Assembly: GCF_021729035.1 (NCBI RefSeq)
Contig: NZ_JAJSAP010000002.1
Location: 310,001 to 374,000, forward strand
Reading direction: 5' to 3'
DNA length: 64,000 nucleotides
Source of the DNA: Microbulbifer sediminum
GTDB taxonomy: Bacteria > Pseudomonadota > Gammaproteobacteria > Pseudomonadales > Cellvibrionaceae
The notes under the pieces were generated by a model. It saw only the letters and a program-made list of their open reading frames with translations, made no database searches and had not been told where the DNA came from. The position numbers and the translations under genes were made by a program. Shown in pieces: positions 10,902 to 21,356 of this stretch; the first letter of the stretch is position 1, and each line of letters starts with the position of its first letter.

Positions 10902-12236
10902 ATGACTACCGGCAACTATGACCGCAAGGCCGAAATCGCTGCCATCGAGAAAGACTGGGCAGAAAACCCGCGCTGGAAAGGTGTAGAGCGCACCTACAGT
11001 GCAGAAGATGTGGTGCGGCTGCGCGGCTCCATCAAGCGCGAGAACACCATTGCCCAGCGCGGCGCCGAGAAGCTGTGGCAACTGGTCAACGAGGGCGGCC
11101 GCCCGCCATTCCGCCCCGACAAGGACTTCGTCAATGCCATGGGTGCGCTCACCGGCGGCCAGGCCGTGCAACAGGTGAAAGCCGGCGTGCAGGCCATCTA
11201 CCTGTCCGGCTGGCAGGTGGCCGCCGACGCCAACAGCTCCGAGACCATGTACCCGGACCAGTCCCTGTACGCCGTTGACTCGGTCCCCACCGTGGTACGC
11301 CGCATCAACAACGCGTTCGAGCGCGCCGACCAGATTCAGTGGAAGAGCGGCAAGAATCCCGGTGACGCCGGCTATATCGACTATTTCGCCCCGATTGTCG
11401 CTGATGCCGAGGCTGGCTTTGGCGGTGTCCTGAACGCCTACGAGCTGATGAAGAACATGATCCGCGCTGGCGCCTCCGGTGTGCACTTCGAAGACCAGCT
11501 GGCGTCCGTCAAGAAATGTGGGCACATGGGCGGGAAGGTACTGGTACCGACCCAGGAAGCCATCCAGAAGCTGGTAGCCGCACGCCTTGCCACAGACGTT
11601 GAGGGTGTTCCCACCATTGTCCTGGCCCGTACCGACGCCAATGCCGCGGACCTGATGACTTCCGACCACGACGAGCGCGACGCGCCCTTCCTGACCGGTG
11701 AGCGCACTGCCGAAGGCTTCTATCGGGTCAAGGCCGGTATCGACCAGGCAATCGCCCGCGGCCTGTCCTATGCCCCGCATGCCGACCTGCTCTGGTGTGA
11801 GACCGCCACACCGGACCTGGAGGAAGCAAAGAAGTTTGCCGAGGCCATCCACAAGGAATATCCAGACCAGCTGTTGTCCTACAACTGCTCGCCCTCCTTC
11901 AACTGGAGAAAGAACCTGGATGACGCCACCATCGCCAGGTTCCAGCGGGAGCTGTCGAGCATGGGCTATAAATTCCAGTTCATCACCCTGGCCGGTATCC
12001 ACAACATGTGGAACAGCATGTTCAACCTGGCCTATGAATATGCCCGCGAGGACATGTCCGCATACGTGCGTCTGCAGGAAAAGGAGTTTGCCGATGCCGA
12101 GAAGGGCTACACCTTCGTTGCGCACCAGCAGGAAGTGGGCACGGGTTACTTCGACGACATGACCAATGTGATCCAGGGTGGCCAGTCATCAGTAACCGCT
12201 CTGACCGGTTCCACTGAGGAAGACCAGTTCAAGTAA
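10902..12236 (+). CDS. aceA: Isocitrate lyase, E. coli/mycobacterial ICL1-type short form
   Basis: A second isocitrate lyase of 444 residues, of the shorter subfamily found in E. coli and as ICL1 in mycobacteria. The active-site cysteine is C206 in the classical [10 protein letters not shown]; metal residues lie in [15 protein letters not shown] at 10902 has GGGGAAGCAAGAG upstream. It shares little more than the fold motifs with the neighbouring isocitrate lyase, so this is not a recent tandem duplication. It has its own terminator. The two enzymes may serve different carbon sources or be differently regulated; that is inference. Confidence 0.96.
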   Translation: MTTGNYDRKAEIAAIEKDWAENPRWKGVERTYSAEDVVRLRGSIKRENTIAQRGAEKLWQLVNEGGRPPFRPDKDFVNAMGALTGGQAVQQVKAGVQAIYLSGWQVAADANSSETMYPDQSLYAVDSVPTVVRRINNAFERADQIQWKSGKNPGDAGYIDYFAPIVADAEAGFGGVLNAYELMKNMIRAGASGVHFEDQLASVKKCGHMGGKVLVPTQEAIQKLVAARLATDVEGVPTIVLARTDANAADLMTSDHDERDAPFLTGERTAEGFYRVKAGIDQAIARGLSYAPHADLLWCETATPDLEEAKKFAEAIHKEYPDQLLSYNCSPSFNWRKNLDDATIARFQRELSSMGYKFQFITLAGIHNMWNSMFNLAYEYAREDMSAYVRLQEKEFADAEKGYTFVAHQQEVGTGYFDDMTNVIQGGQSSVTALTGSTEEDQFK

Positions 12237-12270
12237 ACCCTGTGCCGAATGTATCCCTTCACCCAATGTG

Positions 12271-12293
12271 CGGGCCGCTTTGCGGCCCTTTTT
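12271..12293 (+). terminator. Terminator after the second aceA
   Basis: Stem GGGCCGC / GCGGCCC with a TTT loop followed by five T, 35 bp after the stop codon. The convergent acetyl-CoA hydrolase-like gene ends at 12305, just beyond it. Confidence 0.85.
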
Positions 12294-12304
12294 GTGGCTG
12301 TCGG

Positions 12305-14503
12305 TTACCCGTCAATGGTGAGTGGTCGTCTGCGGTCTACAAACTGCTGCAGGGCAGCGGCAACCAGGTAACCCTCGAGCCGATGCTCAAAAGTATCGGT
12401 GTCCTCGAAAGCCATCCGCTGCAGGCAGCGATGGATATACTCCGCCTGCGGGGAGGTGTCGGCACGGGCGCGGCGACCTGCGAGGGCTAGCTGCAAGATT
12501 TTCCACCATTTTTTACTGTGGACCTTGAGTCGGCTGAGGGCCACCGCCAGTATGGCCTCCTCCTCGGTGAAATCCGTACCCAGCGGAAAATACGGCAAGA
12601 GGGAAAGGCGGCGCTCGGTACTGTAGGCGGCGCGGATTCGCTCCGGGGTATTTTCAGTGAATTCCATCGGGATGGTGTAATCCTTTTCCACCTTGCCCGC
12701 CGACTTCGCCCTTTCCAGCAACCCCCGCTGGAAACGCGAATCGCAGATGGCCAGCATTGACACAATCACGTCGCGGTCTGATTTGCCACGCAGGTCGGCT
12801 ACACCATACTCGGTGACCACTATATCTCTCAGGTGCCGGGGAATCGTGCAGTGCGGGTACTCCCACACCAGGTTGCTACGGGTTTCGCCGTTGGTTTCGC
12901 GCGTGCTCGGCAGCGCAATTATCGAGCGACCACCCGGCAACTCATGGGCCTGTGCGACAAAGTTGTACTGCCCCCCAACCCCGCTGACCACCTGACCGTC
13001 GGCAAGGCCGTCGGAGATCACGGCCCCGTTCAGCGTCACCATCATGGCCGCATTCACAAAGCGCGCATCCTGTCGCTGGGCCATCTTGAGTTCCCAGTCG
13101 CCGGACAGATCATTAATAAAGTCGATTGCGGTCATATTGATGCCGGCCCGCTCATCCGCGGCAAGCTCCCGCAGTTCACGGTACATAGCGGATGGCCCCA
13201 GGTAAAAGCCACCGTGGAGCCAGATGCCCCCTTTGAGCGGTTGCCCGGCGCAGCGACCCAGAAGTCGCTTCCGCCCGTGCTCGCTATGCAGGTCACTCTC
13301 TTCCTCCTCGCCTTCCGGAGTCAGCAACTTGTGGCCACGCCAGCTGTAACTGGGGTCAATGGCCCCGATCGCCTGCAGGAAGTCGGTATCACCGGGGGTC
13401 AGCGGACAACTGATACGACCGCAATCCCGCAGGGCCAACAGCAGTTGTTCGTCTGCGATGGCGTCCACTTTGTCCCTATTCAGCAGTTTTTGCAGGGCGG
13501 CATCCGGATAGACCGTGCGGGCCAGTATCCCGGCGCGCCGCAGCGCCAGGAAGCCAGGCGGCACCATTTCGCTCGCACCATAGAGACCACGCTCAAATAC
13601 GCCCTCCTCAAGGGGCAGGCGCTGACGCAACTGGAGGGAATCGTCGGACGTCAGGTCTCGCAGTATGCCCCGATATTCCTGGTTATCTGTCTGGCGCAGC
13701 CTCAGGGCATGGCATATGGCATCGCCCAGTGCCCCGATGCCGACCTGCAGCGTGCCCCCATCAGGCACCAGGCTGGCCACGTGAAAGCCCAGGCTGTACT
13801 CGGTAAAGCCAACCGGGGTCGTGGGCGCGCTGAACAGCGGTACATCAAAAGCATCGCCCTCGAGCAGGAAGTCGAAATCGCCCTCGCCGAGCTCCGCATC
13901 CCCCTCCATAAACGGCAGCTGGGGGTTCACCTCACCCAGCAAGTAGAACTCGTACCCTTCGCGCGCACGGGCTTCGCGCAACAAGGGCAGGGTCAGGTCG
14001 GGGTTACTACTGAGGCTGAAGCGATCCGGGGACTCACCCGGTGCCACCATCTGGGCAATCAGGTTTACCCCGCGATCAAACAAATCCCGGGGCACGTGGG
14101 TGTAATTGGAACTTACGTAATTTTGCTGGACGGACGGGCACCCGAGAAAGGAGCCAGTCTGGAGGAAAAACTCACATACCTCGATATTGGGCGGTAACTG
14201 CCCCCGGTGTCGAGGATCGGTGTAGGCGAGGTCCTGGTAGTGGTTGTAAAGGCGGTCGAGCAGGGGCTGAATAAACCGCCGCTGTATTTCCCCCTTGCCC
14301 TTAGGGCGCTCCAGTGTCAGAGCGGTAAAAATCGTCAGCGAGATGGACGGGTCCGCCGCAGCGCGGGCGTACAGCGCGTTGGCAAAGTGATTGGCCTTGC
14401 CGATACCCAACGGCAGGCCAAGCACGATGCGTTTGCCCACTTTCTCCAGCACCGCATCGACACAGGCTTCGACACAGTCAAACCGACCGGGTTCTCTATC
14501 CAC
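12305..14503 (-). CDS. Acetyl-CoA hydrolase/transferase family protein
   Basis: A 732-residue member of the family I CoA-transferase / acetyl-CoA hydrolase superfamily. Two family blocks are clear: TLQVGIGALGDAICHAL at 251-267 followed by YGASEM with the probable catalytic glutamate E312, and the C-terminal GVGGQYNFVAQAHELPGGRS with ALPSTRETNG. It is longer than bacterial succinyl-CoA:acetate transferases (about 500 residues), with extra segments at the N and C termini. It follows fadE by 49 bp in the same direction and probably shares its transcript, which points to acyl- or acetyl-CoA turnover. Whether it hydrolyses or transfers CoA cannot be decided. Confidence 0.85.
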   Translation of the reverse strand: MDREPGRFDCVEACVDAVLEKVGKRIVLGLPLGIGKANHFANALYARAAADPSISLTIFTALTLERPKGKGEIQRRFIQPLLDRLYNHYQDLAYTDPRHRGQLPPNIEVCEFFLQTGSFLGCPSVQQNYVSSNYTHVPRDLFDRGVNLIAQMVAPGESPDRFSLSSNPDLTLPLLREARAREGYEFYLLGEVNPQLPFMEGDAELGEGDFDFLLEGDAFDVPLFSAPTTPVGFTEYSLGFHVASLVPDGGTLQVGIGALGDAICHALRLRQTDNQEYRGILRDLTSDDSLQLRQRLPLEEGVFERGLYGASEMVPPGFLALRRAGILARTVYPDAALQKLLNRDKVDAIADEQLLLALRDCGRISCPLTPGDTDFLQAIGAIDPSYSWRGHKLLTPEGEEEESDLHSEHGRKRLLGRCAGQPLKGGIWLHGGFYLGPSAMYRELRELAADERAGINMTAIDFINDLSGDWELKMAQRQDARFVNAAMMVTLNGAVISDGLADGQVVSGVGGQYNFVAQAHELPGGRSIIALPSTRETNGETRSNLVWEYPHCTIPRHLRDIVVTEYGVADLRGKSDRDVIVSMLAICDSRFQRGLLERAKSAGKVEKDYTIPMEFTENTPERIRAAYSTERRLSLLPYFPLGTDFTEEEAILAVALSRLKVHSKKWWKILQLALAGRRARADTSPQAEYIHRCLQRMAFEDTDTFEHRLEGYLVAAALQQFVDRRRPLTIDG

Positions 14504-14552
14504 TGAATAACTCCTGCCCTGCCCCGCCCGCTGCGACGGGCGGAGTGCGGAT

Positions 14553-16796
14553 TTACTGCTCGTGCAGCGCCTTGTCGCCGCAAGGGCTGAGGTGGTCGAA
14601 GTGATCTACCTGGATTGCCAGGTTGACCGCTTCCGCGGCATCCTGCAGCTGGCTGGCCTCGTCCTCGCTGATCACTTTTTTCTCCAGGGCCTCGTCGATA
14701 CAGTCCCGGTTCAACTGGCGCAACCCGGCTTTCTTCATCTTGTCCCGGGCTTCCTGAGTGGCGCAAACCTTGTTGAATGCCTGCTCCATGATATCCACGC
14801 CGTCGCCGGGATTACCGAGGAAAACGCCTTTTGTCAACCGATCCCGGGTCTCCGAGGGCTCCATCAGGAGCTCTGCGCAAACACGGGCCTGCCGATCGGA
14901 TGCGGTATACACGCTATGCCCCCAGGGCATGGTGAGAAAGTGCATCAGATGCCCCAGGAACCGCCGGGGGAAGTTCTGGTAAACCTCCAGCAGGCTCACC
15001 TCAATTTTGTGCAACCCGGCACGCATGGAAAACTCCAGCAGGGGACGGTCAGCCTCAGGGCTCCCATCATCCTTGAAACGCTTCAGGGTCGAGCTGAGCA
15101 GGTAAAGCTGACTCAGCACATCACCCAGCCGGGCAGAGATCAGTTCCTTGCGCTTAAGTTCCCCACCCAGTGACATCAGGGAAATTTCCGTAACCAGGGT
15201 GAGGATCGCGGAGTAGCGGTTCAGCTGCCGATAGTACTTGGCCGCCGCCCCGACACCGCGGGGGCTACTGGCAAACAGGCCCACGGTCCAGCCGTGGAAC
15301 ACGCCGCGCGCCAGGGTCTTGAGCTGGAACCAGGCATGTTTTGGCAGCAATTCATCCAGCTCATCGGTACCCGCTTCCGTATCCTTGTTCTCTGCCGCAA
15401 GCATTTCATCCAGCAGGTAGGGATGGCAGCGTATCGCCCCCTGGCCAAAGATCATCAGGCTGCGGGTCAGGATATTTGCGCCCTCCACCGTGATGGCCAC
15501 CGGCACGGCGCGGTATACATTACCGATATAGTTCAGTGGGCCATCCATGATCGCCTTGCCGGCATGTATATCCATGGCATCGTTGATGGCGTTGCGAAGC
15601 CCGAATGTGGCGTGGGCTTTCATGATCGCCGAAACGACAGCCGGCTTGAGGCCCTCATCCAGGGCGCGGGTCGTGGTCTTGTGGGCGGAGTCGAGCACGT
15701 AGGCAATACTGGCAATTTCCGCCAGGCGATGTTGCACTCCCTCGAATTTACCGATGGGGATACCGAACTGCTCCCTGACGCGGGCATAGGCGCCGGTGAG
15801 ACGGGCTGCCATCTTGGCGCCGCCGGTAGACAGTGAGGGCAGTGATATACCCCGCCCCGCGGCGAGGGCGCTCATCAGCATGTGCCAGCCGCGCCCCACG
15901 TTTTCCTGCCCGCCGATAATCCATTCCATGGGAATAAATACGTCCTTGCCCCAATTGGGTCCATTCTGGAATGCCTGCATGGCTGGCAGGTGGCGCTGGC
16001 CAATGGTGACGCCCTCGGTATCCGTCGGTACCAGGGCGACAGTGATTCCCAGTTCCTCCTGGTCCCCAAGGATATGGTCGGGGTCATAGAGTTTGAAGGC
16101 GAGACCGAGGATCGTCGCCACAGGTGCCAGGGTGATATAACGCTTGTGCCAGTTCACCCGCATACCCAGCGTTTTCTCACCGTTGTATTCGCCATAACAG
16201 ACAACCCCGCGGTCGGTCATCGAGGCAGCATCAGAACCGGCCTCCACGCCCGTAAGCCCGAAACAGGGCAGCTCACGACCATCCGCCAGGCGTGGCAGGT
16301 AGTAATCCTTCTGCTCTTCGGTACCGTGCGCCATCAGCAATTCACCCGGGCCAAGGGAATTCGGCACCATAACGGTGACACCAACAGTGGTGCTGCGAGT
16401 GGAAATCTTCGTCACGATCTCGGCGTGGGCAGTCGGCGAAAAGCCGAGGCCTCCATATTCCTTGGGAATGATAATGCCGAAAAAGCGCTCTTTCTTCAGG
16501 AAATCCCAGACTTCTTCGGGAATATCCCGGTCTTCAAAACTAATTTGCCAGTCGTCGACCATCTGGCACAGTTCTTCTGTAGGGCCGTCGAGGAAGGCCT
16601 GCTCCTCCTCGGTGAGCCTGGGCGGCCCCATACTCAGGAGTTCGTCCCAGTGGGGCTTACCGGACAGCAGCTCCGCATCCCACCAGACCTCGCCAGCCTC
16701 CATGGCTTCCCTCTCGGTCTCGGAGATTGGCGGGAGAACTTTTTTAATCAGGTTCAACAGTGGGGCGGTGAACCATTTCTTTCGCAGGTCGCTCAT
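14553..16796 (-). CDS. fadE: Acyl-CoA dehydrogenase, FadE-like
   Basis: A 747-residue flavoprotein of the large FadE type that performs the first oxidation step of fatty-acid beta-oxidation. The acyl-CoA dehydrogenase N-terminal and middle domains occupy about residues 75-300 (PKEYGGLGFSPTAHAEIVTK; CFGLTGVEAGSDAASMTD), the FAD-binding C domain about 310-450, and the rest corresponds to the DUF1974 extension of FadE. It is somewhat shorter than E. coli FadE (814), mainly because it lacks the N-terminal membrane segments. ATG 16796 has GGAAGGAAAC in front. It probably heads an operon with the CoA hydrolase-like gene. Confidence 0.92.
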   Translation of the reverse strand: MSDLRKKWFTAPLLNLIKKVLPPISETEREAMEAGEVWWDAELLSGKPHWDELLSMGPPRLTEEEQAFLDGPTEELCQMVDDWQISFEDRDIPEEVWDFLKKERFFGIIIPKEYGGLGFSPTAHAEIVTKISTRSTTVGVTVMVPNSLGPGELLMAHGTEEQKDYYLPRLADGRELPCFGLTGVEAGSDAASMTDRGVVCYGEYNGEKTLGMRVNWHKRYITLAPVATILGLAFKLYDPDHILGDQEELGITVALVPTDTEGVTIGQRHLPAMQAFQNGPNWGKDVFIPMEWIIGGQENVGRGWHMLMSALAAGRGISLPSLSTGGAKMAARLTGAYARVREQFGIPIGKFEGVQHRLAEIASIAYVLDSAHKTTTRALDEGLKPAVVSAIMKAHATFGLRNAINDAMDIHAGKAIMDGPLNYIGNVYRAVPVAITVEGANILTRSLMIFGQGAIRCHPYLLDEMLAAENKDTEAGTDELDELLPKHAWFQLKTLARGVFHGWTVGLFASSPRGVGAAAKYYRQLNRYSAILTLVTEISLMSLGGELKRKELISARLGDVLSQLYLLSSTLKRFKDDGSPEADRPLLEFSMRAGLHKIEVSLLEVYQNFPRRFLGHLMHFLTMPWGHSVYTASDRQARVCAELLMEPSETRDRLTKGVFLGNPGDGVDIMEQAFNKVCATQEARDKMKKAGLRQLNRDCIDEALEKKVISEDEASQLQDAAEAVNLAIQVDHFDHLSPCGDKALHEQ

Positions 16797-17109
16797 TGTT
16801 TCCTTCCGGGTGCTGGATGGGCGGGCACTGAAAGCCCCCGCAATTGCGTGACGGTGTCAGCTCACATGATAGGCGACAGGGACCGGTTAAAGCACAACCG
16901 GGCTCACCGCGCTACCACAATTGACACCTATTTCGACGACCAGGGACAGCCGGCACAATGGCCCCGTGGAATGGCCAGAGGCATGCCGGCCACTCGGCAG
17001 CTGATAAAAGGCACATCTGTCCCTGCCGCAGCTCAGGCTAGGGAATGCTACGCCAGGGGTCAAATAACAGATCAGAAGACCACTAAACCGGGAGTATTGC
17101 TGACACTGC
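16797..17109. other. Intergenic region upstream of fadE
   Basis: About 313 bp between the fadE start and the end of rraA. It must hold the fadE promoter, but I see no clear consensus promoter, terminator hairpin or small gene. Confidence 0.4.
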
Positions 17110-17589
17110 TTACAACAACGCCCGATCACTCACAACCACGCCGTTATTGTCGGCATAGACATAAGCGCCCGGTATAAATGTTACTCCGCCAAATGTCACC
17201 GAAAGATCGCGCTCCCCCACTCCCTTCTTGTCAGTTTTCATGGGGTGGCTACCCAGTGCATGCACGCCCAGATCCAGCCCGCCGATCTCATCCACATCCC
17301 TGATACAGCCGTACATTACTATCCCTTCCCAACCATTGGCGACAGCCTTTGCTGCCAGCTGGTCACCGAGACAGGCCCTCCGCATGGATCCGCCGGCATC
17401 CACCACCAGCACCCGGCCCTCACCGGGTTCAGCGACCAGCTCGCGAACCAGCGAGTTGTCCTCGAAACACTTGATGGTGACGATGCGTCCGCCGAAGCGC
17501 TCGCGCCCACCGTAGCTCACCATCATGGGCTCGAGCACCTGAATTTCGCCTGCATGTTCGTCACAAAGATCCGGGGTGGAAATTTCCAC
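17110..17589 (-). CDS. rraA: Regulator of ribonuclease activity A
   Basis: RraA binds the C-terminal scaffold of RNase E and lowers its activity. The 159-residue protein shows the family features: [17 protein letters not shown] at the N terminus, the central [19 protein letters not shown] and [21 protein letters not shown]. The start is GTG at 17589 behind an AGGAGG site. RNase E itself is encoded at 59761-62946 in this window. The fold is shared with methyltransferase-like aldolases, but length and signature favour RraA. Confidence 0.94.
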   Translation of the reverse strand: MEISTPDLCDEHAGEIQVLEPMMVSYGGRERFGGRIVTIKCFEDNSLVRELVAEPGEGRVLVVDAGGSMRRACLGDQLAAKAVANGWEGIVMYGCIRDVDEIGGLDLGVHALGSHPMKTDKKGVGERDLSVTFGGVTFIPGAYVYADNNGVVVSDRALL

Positions 17590-17659
17590 AGTCAGTCCCT
17601 CCTGAAATCATTATCTGCGAATCCCAGTATGCCGGTGGCCCAGGCACTTGCAAGCGAAT

Positions 17660-17684
17660 CAAAAAATAACGGGCATTACCCGTG
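17660..17684 (-). terminator. Terminator after the L,D-transpeptidase gene
   Basis: On the minus strand, the stem ACGGG / CCCGT is followed by TATTTTTTG. It lies about 50 bp after the transpeptidase stop and before rraA. The stem is short, so confidence is moderate. Confidence 0.6.
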
Positions 17685-17730
17685 AGGATAATACCCGACG
17701 CCCTGCATTCTTTGATCAGCACTCCCCGGG

Positions 17731-18300
17731 TCAGTAGGTCACCCGCACTGGCGTGCCCACCCGGGCATACCGGTAAAACACCTGCGCCATGTGCGGCGGC
17801 ATACGGACACAGCCATGTGATGCCGGATAATTGGGCACATGACCCGACGCGTGCAGCCCGATTCCACCGTTAAAGCGAATGTAATAATGCATCTTGGCGC
17901 CGCGGTAATAGGTTCCAGGAGGACGGCGATGGATTCGGGTATTTACGTCAGCCTTCACCACACGCCCGGTGCGCTTGTCCACATAGCTGCCGTAAATCGT
18001 GGAGCGGTGGCGTGGATGCTTGGAAAGCACACGGAAGTGCCCGGGGCTGGTCCTGAATCCCTGCTTACCCGAAGACACCTTGGAGACGCCGATCAACCGT
18101 CCACCCTTGTAAAAATAGGCACGCTGTTCAGAGAGGTTGATGCGAATGGAGGGTGCGCCGGAACTCGACGCTGCGGCCTGCTCGTCGAACCAGTTGACGC
18201 CACGCTGGTTGGCAACCGCGGGCACGGACAGGAATGCCAACAGCAACAACATTATTCCCGCCTGAGCGATTGGGGTCCAGTCTCGTCTGATCGTGTGCAT
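17731..18300 (-). CDS. Periplasmic L,D-transpeptidase (YkuD domain)
   Basis: A 189-residue exported enzyme with a signal peptide (residues 1-30, core IMLLLLAFLSVPAVA). The YkuD catalytic domain spans about 50-189 and carries the signature H150-ASGHVPNYPA-S161-H-G-C164-V-R, with C164 as nucleophile. Such enzymes make 3-3 peptidoglycan cross-links or attach outer-membrane lipoprotein to the wall. There is no LysM or peptidoglycan-binding domain, so it is a minimal ErfK/YbiS-like form. The exact reaction is not decided by the sequence. Confidence 0.92.
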   Translation of the reverse strand: MHTIRRDWTPIAQAGIMLLLLAFLSVPAVANQRGVNWFDEQAAASSSGAPSIRINLSEQRAYFYKGGRLIGVSKVSSGKQGFRTSPGHFRVLSKHPRHRSTIYGSYVDKRTGRVVKADVNTRIHRRPPGTYYRGAKMHYYIRFNGGIGLHASGHVPNYPASHGCVRMPPHMAQVFYRYARVGTPVRVTY

Positions 18301-18783
18301 ACATCACCTCACTTGACTCGGCACGGACACTGATCGCCCCTGGCGGACGCGATCCCCTGTTTTTTCCCCGTTTCCTCTACTTGTGACCGTCGATTGAACT
18401 TCGACCTGCACCACTTTCCAAAAAGTAAAGCTTCGGCACAGTTTTCACTATTCGATTCTATTGCCGGCCGGCATGCCTTTTAGACGGATTCCTTCTGTCA
18501 CGGATATTGGTTATTGAGCTACCGGGGACCTCAGGTACGAAGTCCTGAGTGGTGGTGTACAGGGAGAACAGGTTGCGCAGCGTGCGGCTCAGGGAAAGGA
18601 AAATGGGTTAATTATCAAGCAACTTGAATAAGAGCGGCGGCCATGTGCGGAGATATTTCAACCAAAGGAAAAATAAAAGACCAGGGAACCAGGAAAAACC
18701 AGTCAAGCAGGACTTTGGACCATGTGACCGGGCCAGTTGCATTGGCCGGCAGCCTGACATTGCACTAGTGAGCCCTGCCCCCA
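18301..18783. other. Gene-free region between ppsA and the L,D-transpeptidase gene
   Basis: About 480 bp without a credible gene. A small hairpin, CTCAGG / CCTGAG with an 8-base loop, sits at 18530-18549, and an imperfect GGCCAG...TGGCC dyad near 18730-18750. Nothing else is recognised; a small RNA cannot be excluded. Confidence 0.4.
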
Positions 18784-18814
18784 TAAAAAAAGCGGCCCTG
18801 AGGGGCCGCTTTTG
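18784..18814 (-). terminator. Terminator after ppsA
   Basis: A perfect stem AGCGGCCC / GGGCCGCT with loop TGAG (18791-18810) is followed on the minus strand by seven T. The plus side also carries TTTT, so it could act in both directions. Confidence 0.9.
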
Positions 18815-18816
18815 GA

Positions 18817-21186
18817 TTATTGTGCTTCTGGGTCACTGGCCAGAAATAACCAGGTGTCCACCGCCGTATCCGGGTTGAGGGAAACGCTGTCGATCCCCTC
18901 ATCCATCAACCAGCGGGCAAAGTCCTTGTGGTCCGATGGGCCCTGTCCACAGATGCCGACATATTTGCCGGCTTTCTTGCAAGCCCGAATGGCTTTGGAC
19001 AACAACAGTTTAACCGCTGGATCACGCTCGTCGAACAGCTCTGCAACCAGTCCGGAATCGCGGTCCAGCCCCAAGGTTAACTGGGTGAGGTCATTCGAGC
19101 CGATGGAGAAGCCGTCAAAGTGCTGCAGGAACTCCTCCGCCAACAGTGCGTTCGAGGGCAGCTCACACATCATGATCACCTTCAGCCCGTTCTCACCGCG
19201 CTTGAGACCATTTTCCGCCATCAGGGCAACCACCTCGCCCGCCTCGGCCGGCGTGCGCACAAACGGCACCATGATTTCAACATTGTCGAGGCCCATCTCC
19301 TCGCGCACCTTTTTCAGCGCGCGGCATTCCAGGGCAAAGCACTGGCGGAAATCCTCCGAACGATAACGGGCAGCCCCGCGAAAGCCCAGCATCGGGTTTT
19401 CTTCACTGGGCTCGTACAGCTGACCGCCGACAAGATGCGCATACTCATTGGACTTGAAGTCGGACAAACGGACGATCACCCGGTTTGGGGCAAAGGCGGC
19501 AGCCAGCGTGGAAATTCCCTCCACCAGCTTTTCAACAATAAAGTCCTCCGGGGAATCGTAGCCACCAATGCGCTCGCTGATGGTTTTCTGCAGGTCTTCC
19601 GGCAGTTTATCCAGTTCCAGCAGGGCTTTTGGGTGAATGCCAATCATCCGGTTGAGGATGAACTCCAGCCGGGCCAGCCCCACCCCTTCATTGGGCAGGT
19701 GACTGAAGGCAAAGGCGCGATCCGGGTTACCAACGTTCAGCATAATCTTGAACGGCAGATCCGGCATATCCTGGACCTCGGTCTGCTCTCGCTCAAATTC
19801 CAGCTCTCCCGCCATCACGAAACCGGTATCCCCCTCGGCACAGGACACGGTTACTGCGGTGCCTGTGTGCAACAGGTCGGTAGCGTCGCCACAGCCCACT
19901 ACCGCCGGAATACCCAGCTCACGGGCAATGATCGCCGCGTGACAGGTGCGCCCACCGCGATTGGTAACAATCGCACTGGCCTTCTTCAGGACCGGCTCCC
20001 AGTCCGGATCCGTCATATCGGTAACCAGGACCTCACCGTCCTGCATCGCCGCCATATCCGCGACTGACTCCAGCACACGAACCCGCCCAGCACCGATACG
20101 CTGGCCGATAGCCCGACCTTCACACAGCACGTCGCCGCGCTCGCGCAGGTGGTAGCGCTCGATGCTGGTGCCCTCGTCACGGGAACGGACTGTCTCCGGT
20201 CGCGCCTGGACAATAAACAGCTTGCCCGTTTCCCCGTCTTTGGCCCACTCGATATCCATAGGACGACCGTAGTGTTCCTCGATCTTGCAGGCCTGCAGGG
20301 CCAGGCTGGTCAATTCCTCATCGGTCAGAGAGAAAGTGAGACGGTCCTCATCAGCCACCGGCTCGGTTTTGACAGTACGGCCACCCTCGCCACCCTGGTC
20401 GTAGACCATCTTGATCGCTTTGCTGCCGCGGTTACGGCGCAGGATGGCCGGGCGCCCGGCCTGTAACGCCGGCTTGTACAGGTAGAACTCATCCGGGTTC
20501 ACAGCACCCTGAACCACAGTCTCCCCCAGGCCGTAAGCCGAGGTGATAAAGACTGCATCACGGAATCCACTTTCGGTGTCCAGCGTGAACATCACCCCCG
20601 CCGCACCGATATCGCTGCGGACCATGTGCTGGATCCCGGCTGACAGCGCCACACCGGCATGGGCGTAACCGGTATGCACCCGGTAGGCGATGGCCCGGTC
20701 GTTGTAGAGGGAGGCAAAGACCTCCTTCACCGCTATCAGTACCGCGTCAATACCGCGGACATTGAGAAAGGTCTCCTGCTGGCCGGCAAACGAGGCATCC
20801 GGCAGGTCCTCAGCGGTGGCAGAGGAACGCACTGCGACAGCGGTCTCGCCTCCCCCAAGCTTTTCGTAGCCGTCGCGAATCTGCTGTTCCAGCTCCGCAG
20901 GGAACGGAGTGGCGAGTATCCATCCCCGGATCTCCTCGCCAGCTTCCGCCAGCGCCTTCACGTCCTCGATGTTGAGAGTCTGCAGGCGAGCTGCAATCCG
21001 TTCCTCGAGCTCTTCGTGGACAAGGAAGGCACGGAAAGCGTCGGCCGTGGTGGCGAAGCCGCCCGGCACACTAACCCCGGCACCGGCGAGTGAGGAGATC
21101 ATTTCCCCCAGAGAGGCGTTCTTGCCGCCGACCTTGTCGACATCGCCCATCCCCAGTTGCTCGAAGCTGATGGTAAAACTCGTCAC
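18817..21186 (-). CDS. ppsA: Phosphoenolpyruvate synthase
   Basis: PpsA converts pyruvate and ATP to phosphoenolpyruvate, AMP and phosphate, the entry to gluconeogenesis from C2 and C3 compounds. The 789 residues contain the N-terminal ATP-grasp domain ([31 protein letters not shown]), the phosphohistidine swivel domain with the catalytic histidine in [18 protein letters not shown], and the C-terminal TIM barrel ending in [15 protein letters not shown]. It is divergent from ppsR, which regulates it by phosphorylation, and it links functionally to the glyoxylate shunt genes in the window. Confidence 0.98.
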   Translation of the reverse strand: MTSFTISFEQLGMGDVDKVGGKNASLGEMISSLAGAGVSVPGGFATTADAFRAFLVHEELEERIAARLQTLNIEDVKALAEAGEEIRGWILATPFPAELEQQIRDGYEKLGGGETAVAVRSSATAEDLPDASFAGQQETFLNVRGIDAVLIAVKEVFASLYNDRAIAYRVHTGYAHAGVALSAGIQHMVRSDIGAAGVMFTLDTESGFRDAVFITSAYGLGETVVQGAVNPDEFYLYKPALQAGRPAILRRNRGSKAIKMVYDQGGEGGRTVKTEPVADEDRLTFSLTDEELTSLALQACKIEEHYGRPMDIEWAKDGETGKLFIVQARPETVRSRDEGTSIERYHLRERGDVLCEGRAIGQRIGAGRVRVLESVADMAAMQDGEVLVTDMTDPDWEPVLKKASAIVTNRGGRTCHAAIIARELGIPAVVGCGDATDLLHTGTAVTVSCAEGDTGFVMAGELEFEREQTEVQDMPDLPFKIMLNVGNPDRAFAFSHLPNEGVGLARLEFILNRMIGIHPKALLELDKLPEDLQKTISERIGGYDSPEDFIVEKLVEGISTLAAAFAPNRVIVRLSDFKSNEYAHLVGGQLYEPSEENPMLGFRGAARYRSEDFRQCFALECRALKKVREEMGLDNVEIMVPFVRTPAEAGEVVALMAENGLKRGENGLKVIMMCELPSNALLAEEFLQHFDGFSIGSNDLTQLTLGLDRDSGLVAELFDERDPAVKLLLSKAIRACKKAGKYVGICGQGPSDHKDFARWLMDEGIDSVSLNPDTAVDTWLFLASDPEAQ

Positions 21187-21249
21187 TTGTGCGCCCTCTG
21201 CAGCAGGATTTGAGGCGCCGATTATAAGGAAGGGTTTTGTAAAAAATAC

Positions 21250-21297
21250 CCCGTAATTTGTCGCGAAAATGTTGTAATTTTTCTACAAAAATACGGG
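21250..21297. promoter_or_regulatory. Nested dyad in the ppsA/ppsR divergent promoter region
   Basis: An outer inverted pair CCCGTA (21250-21255) / TACGGG (21292-21297) encloses an inner pair TTGTA (21272-21276) / TACAA (21284-21288). The block is AT-rich and about 60 bp from both start codons. It may be an operator or overlapping divergent promoters; no regulator is identified. Confidence 0.4.
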
Positions 21298-21356
21298 CAA
21301 GACTACAAACCCCAAAAGCCTTAGCATAGCCACCCAAACAGCCTGCAAGGATCCCC

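Noticed and set aside
18624-18878. Small open frame in the ppsA/transpeptidase spacer
   Set aside because: It runs through the ppsA terminator and into ppsA antisense; no ribosome site at a good distance.
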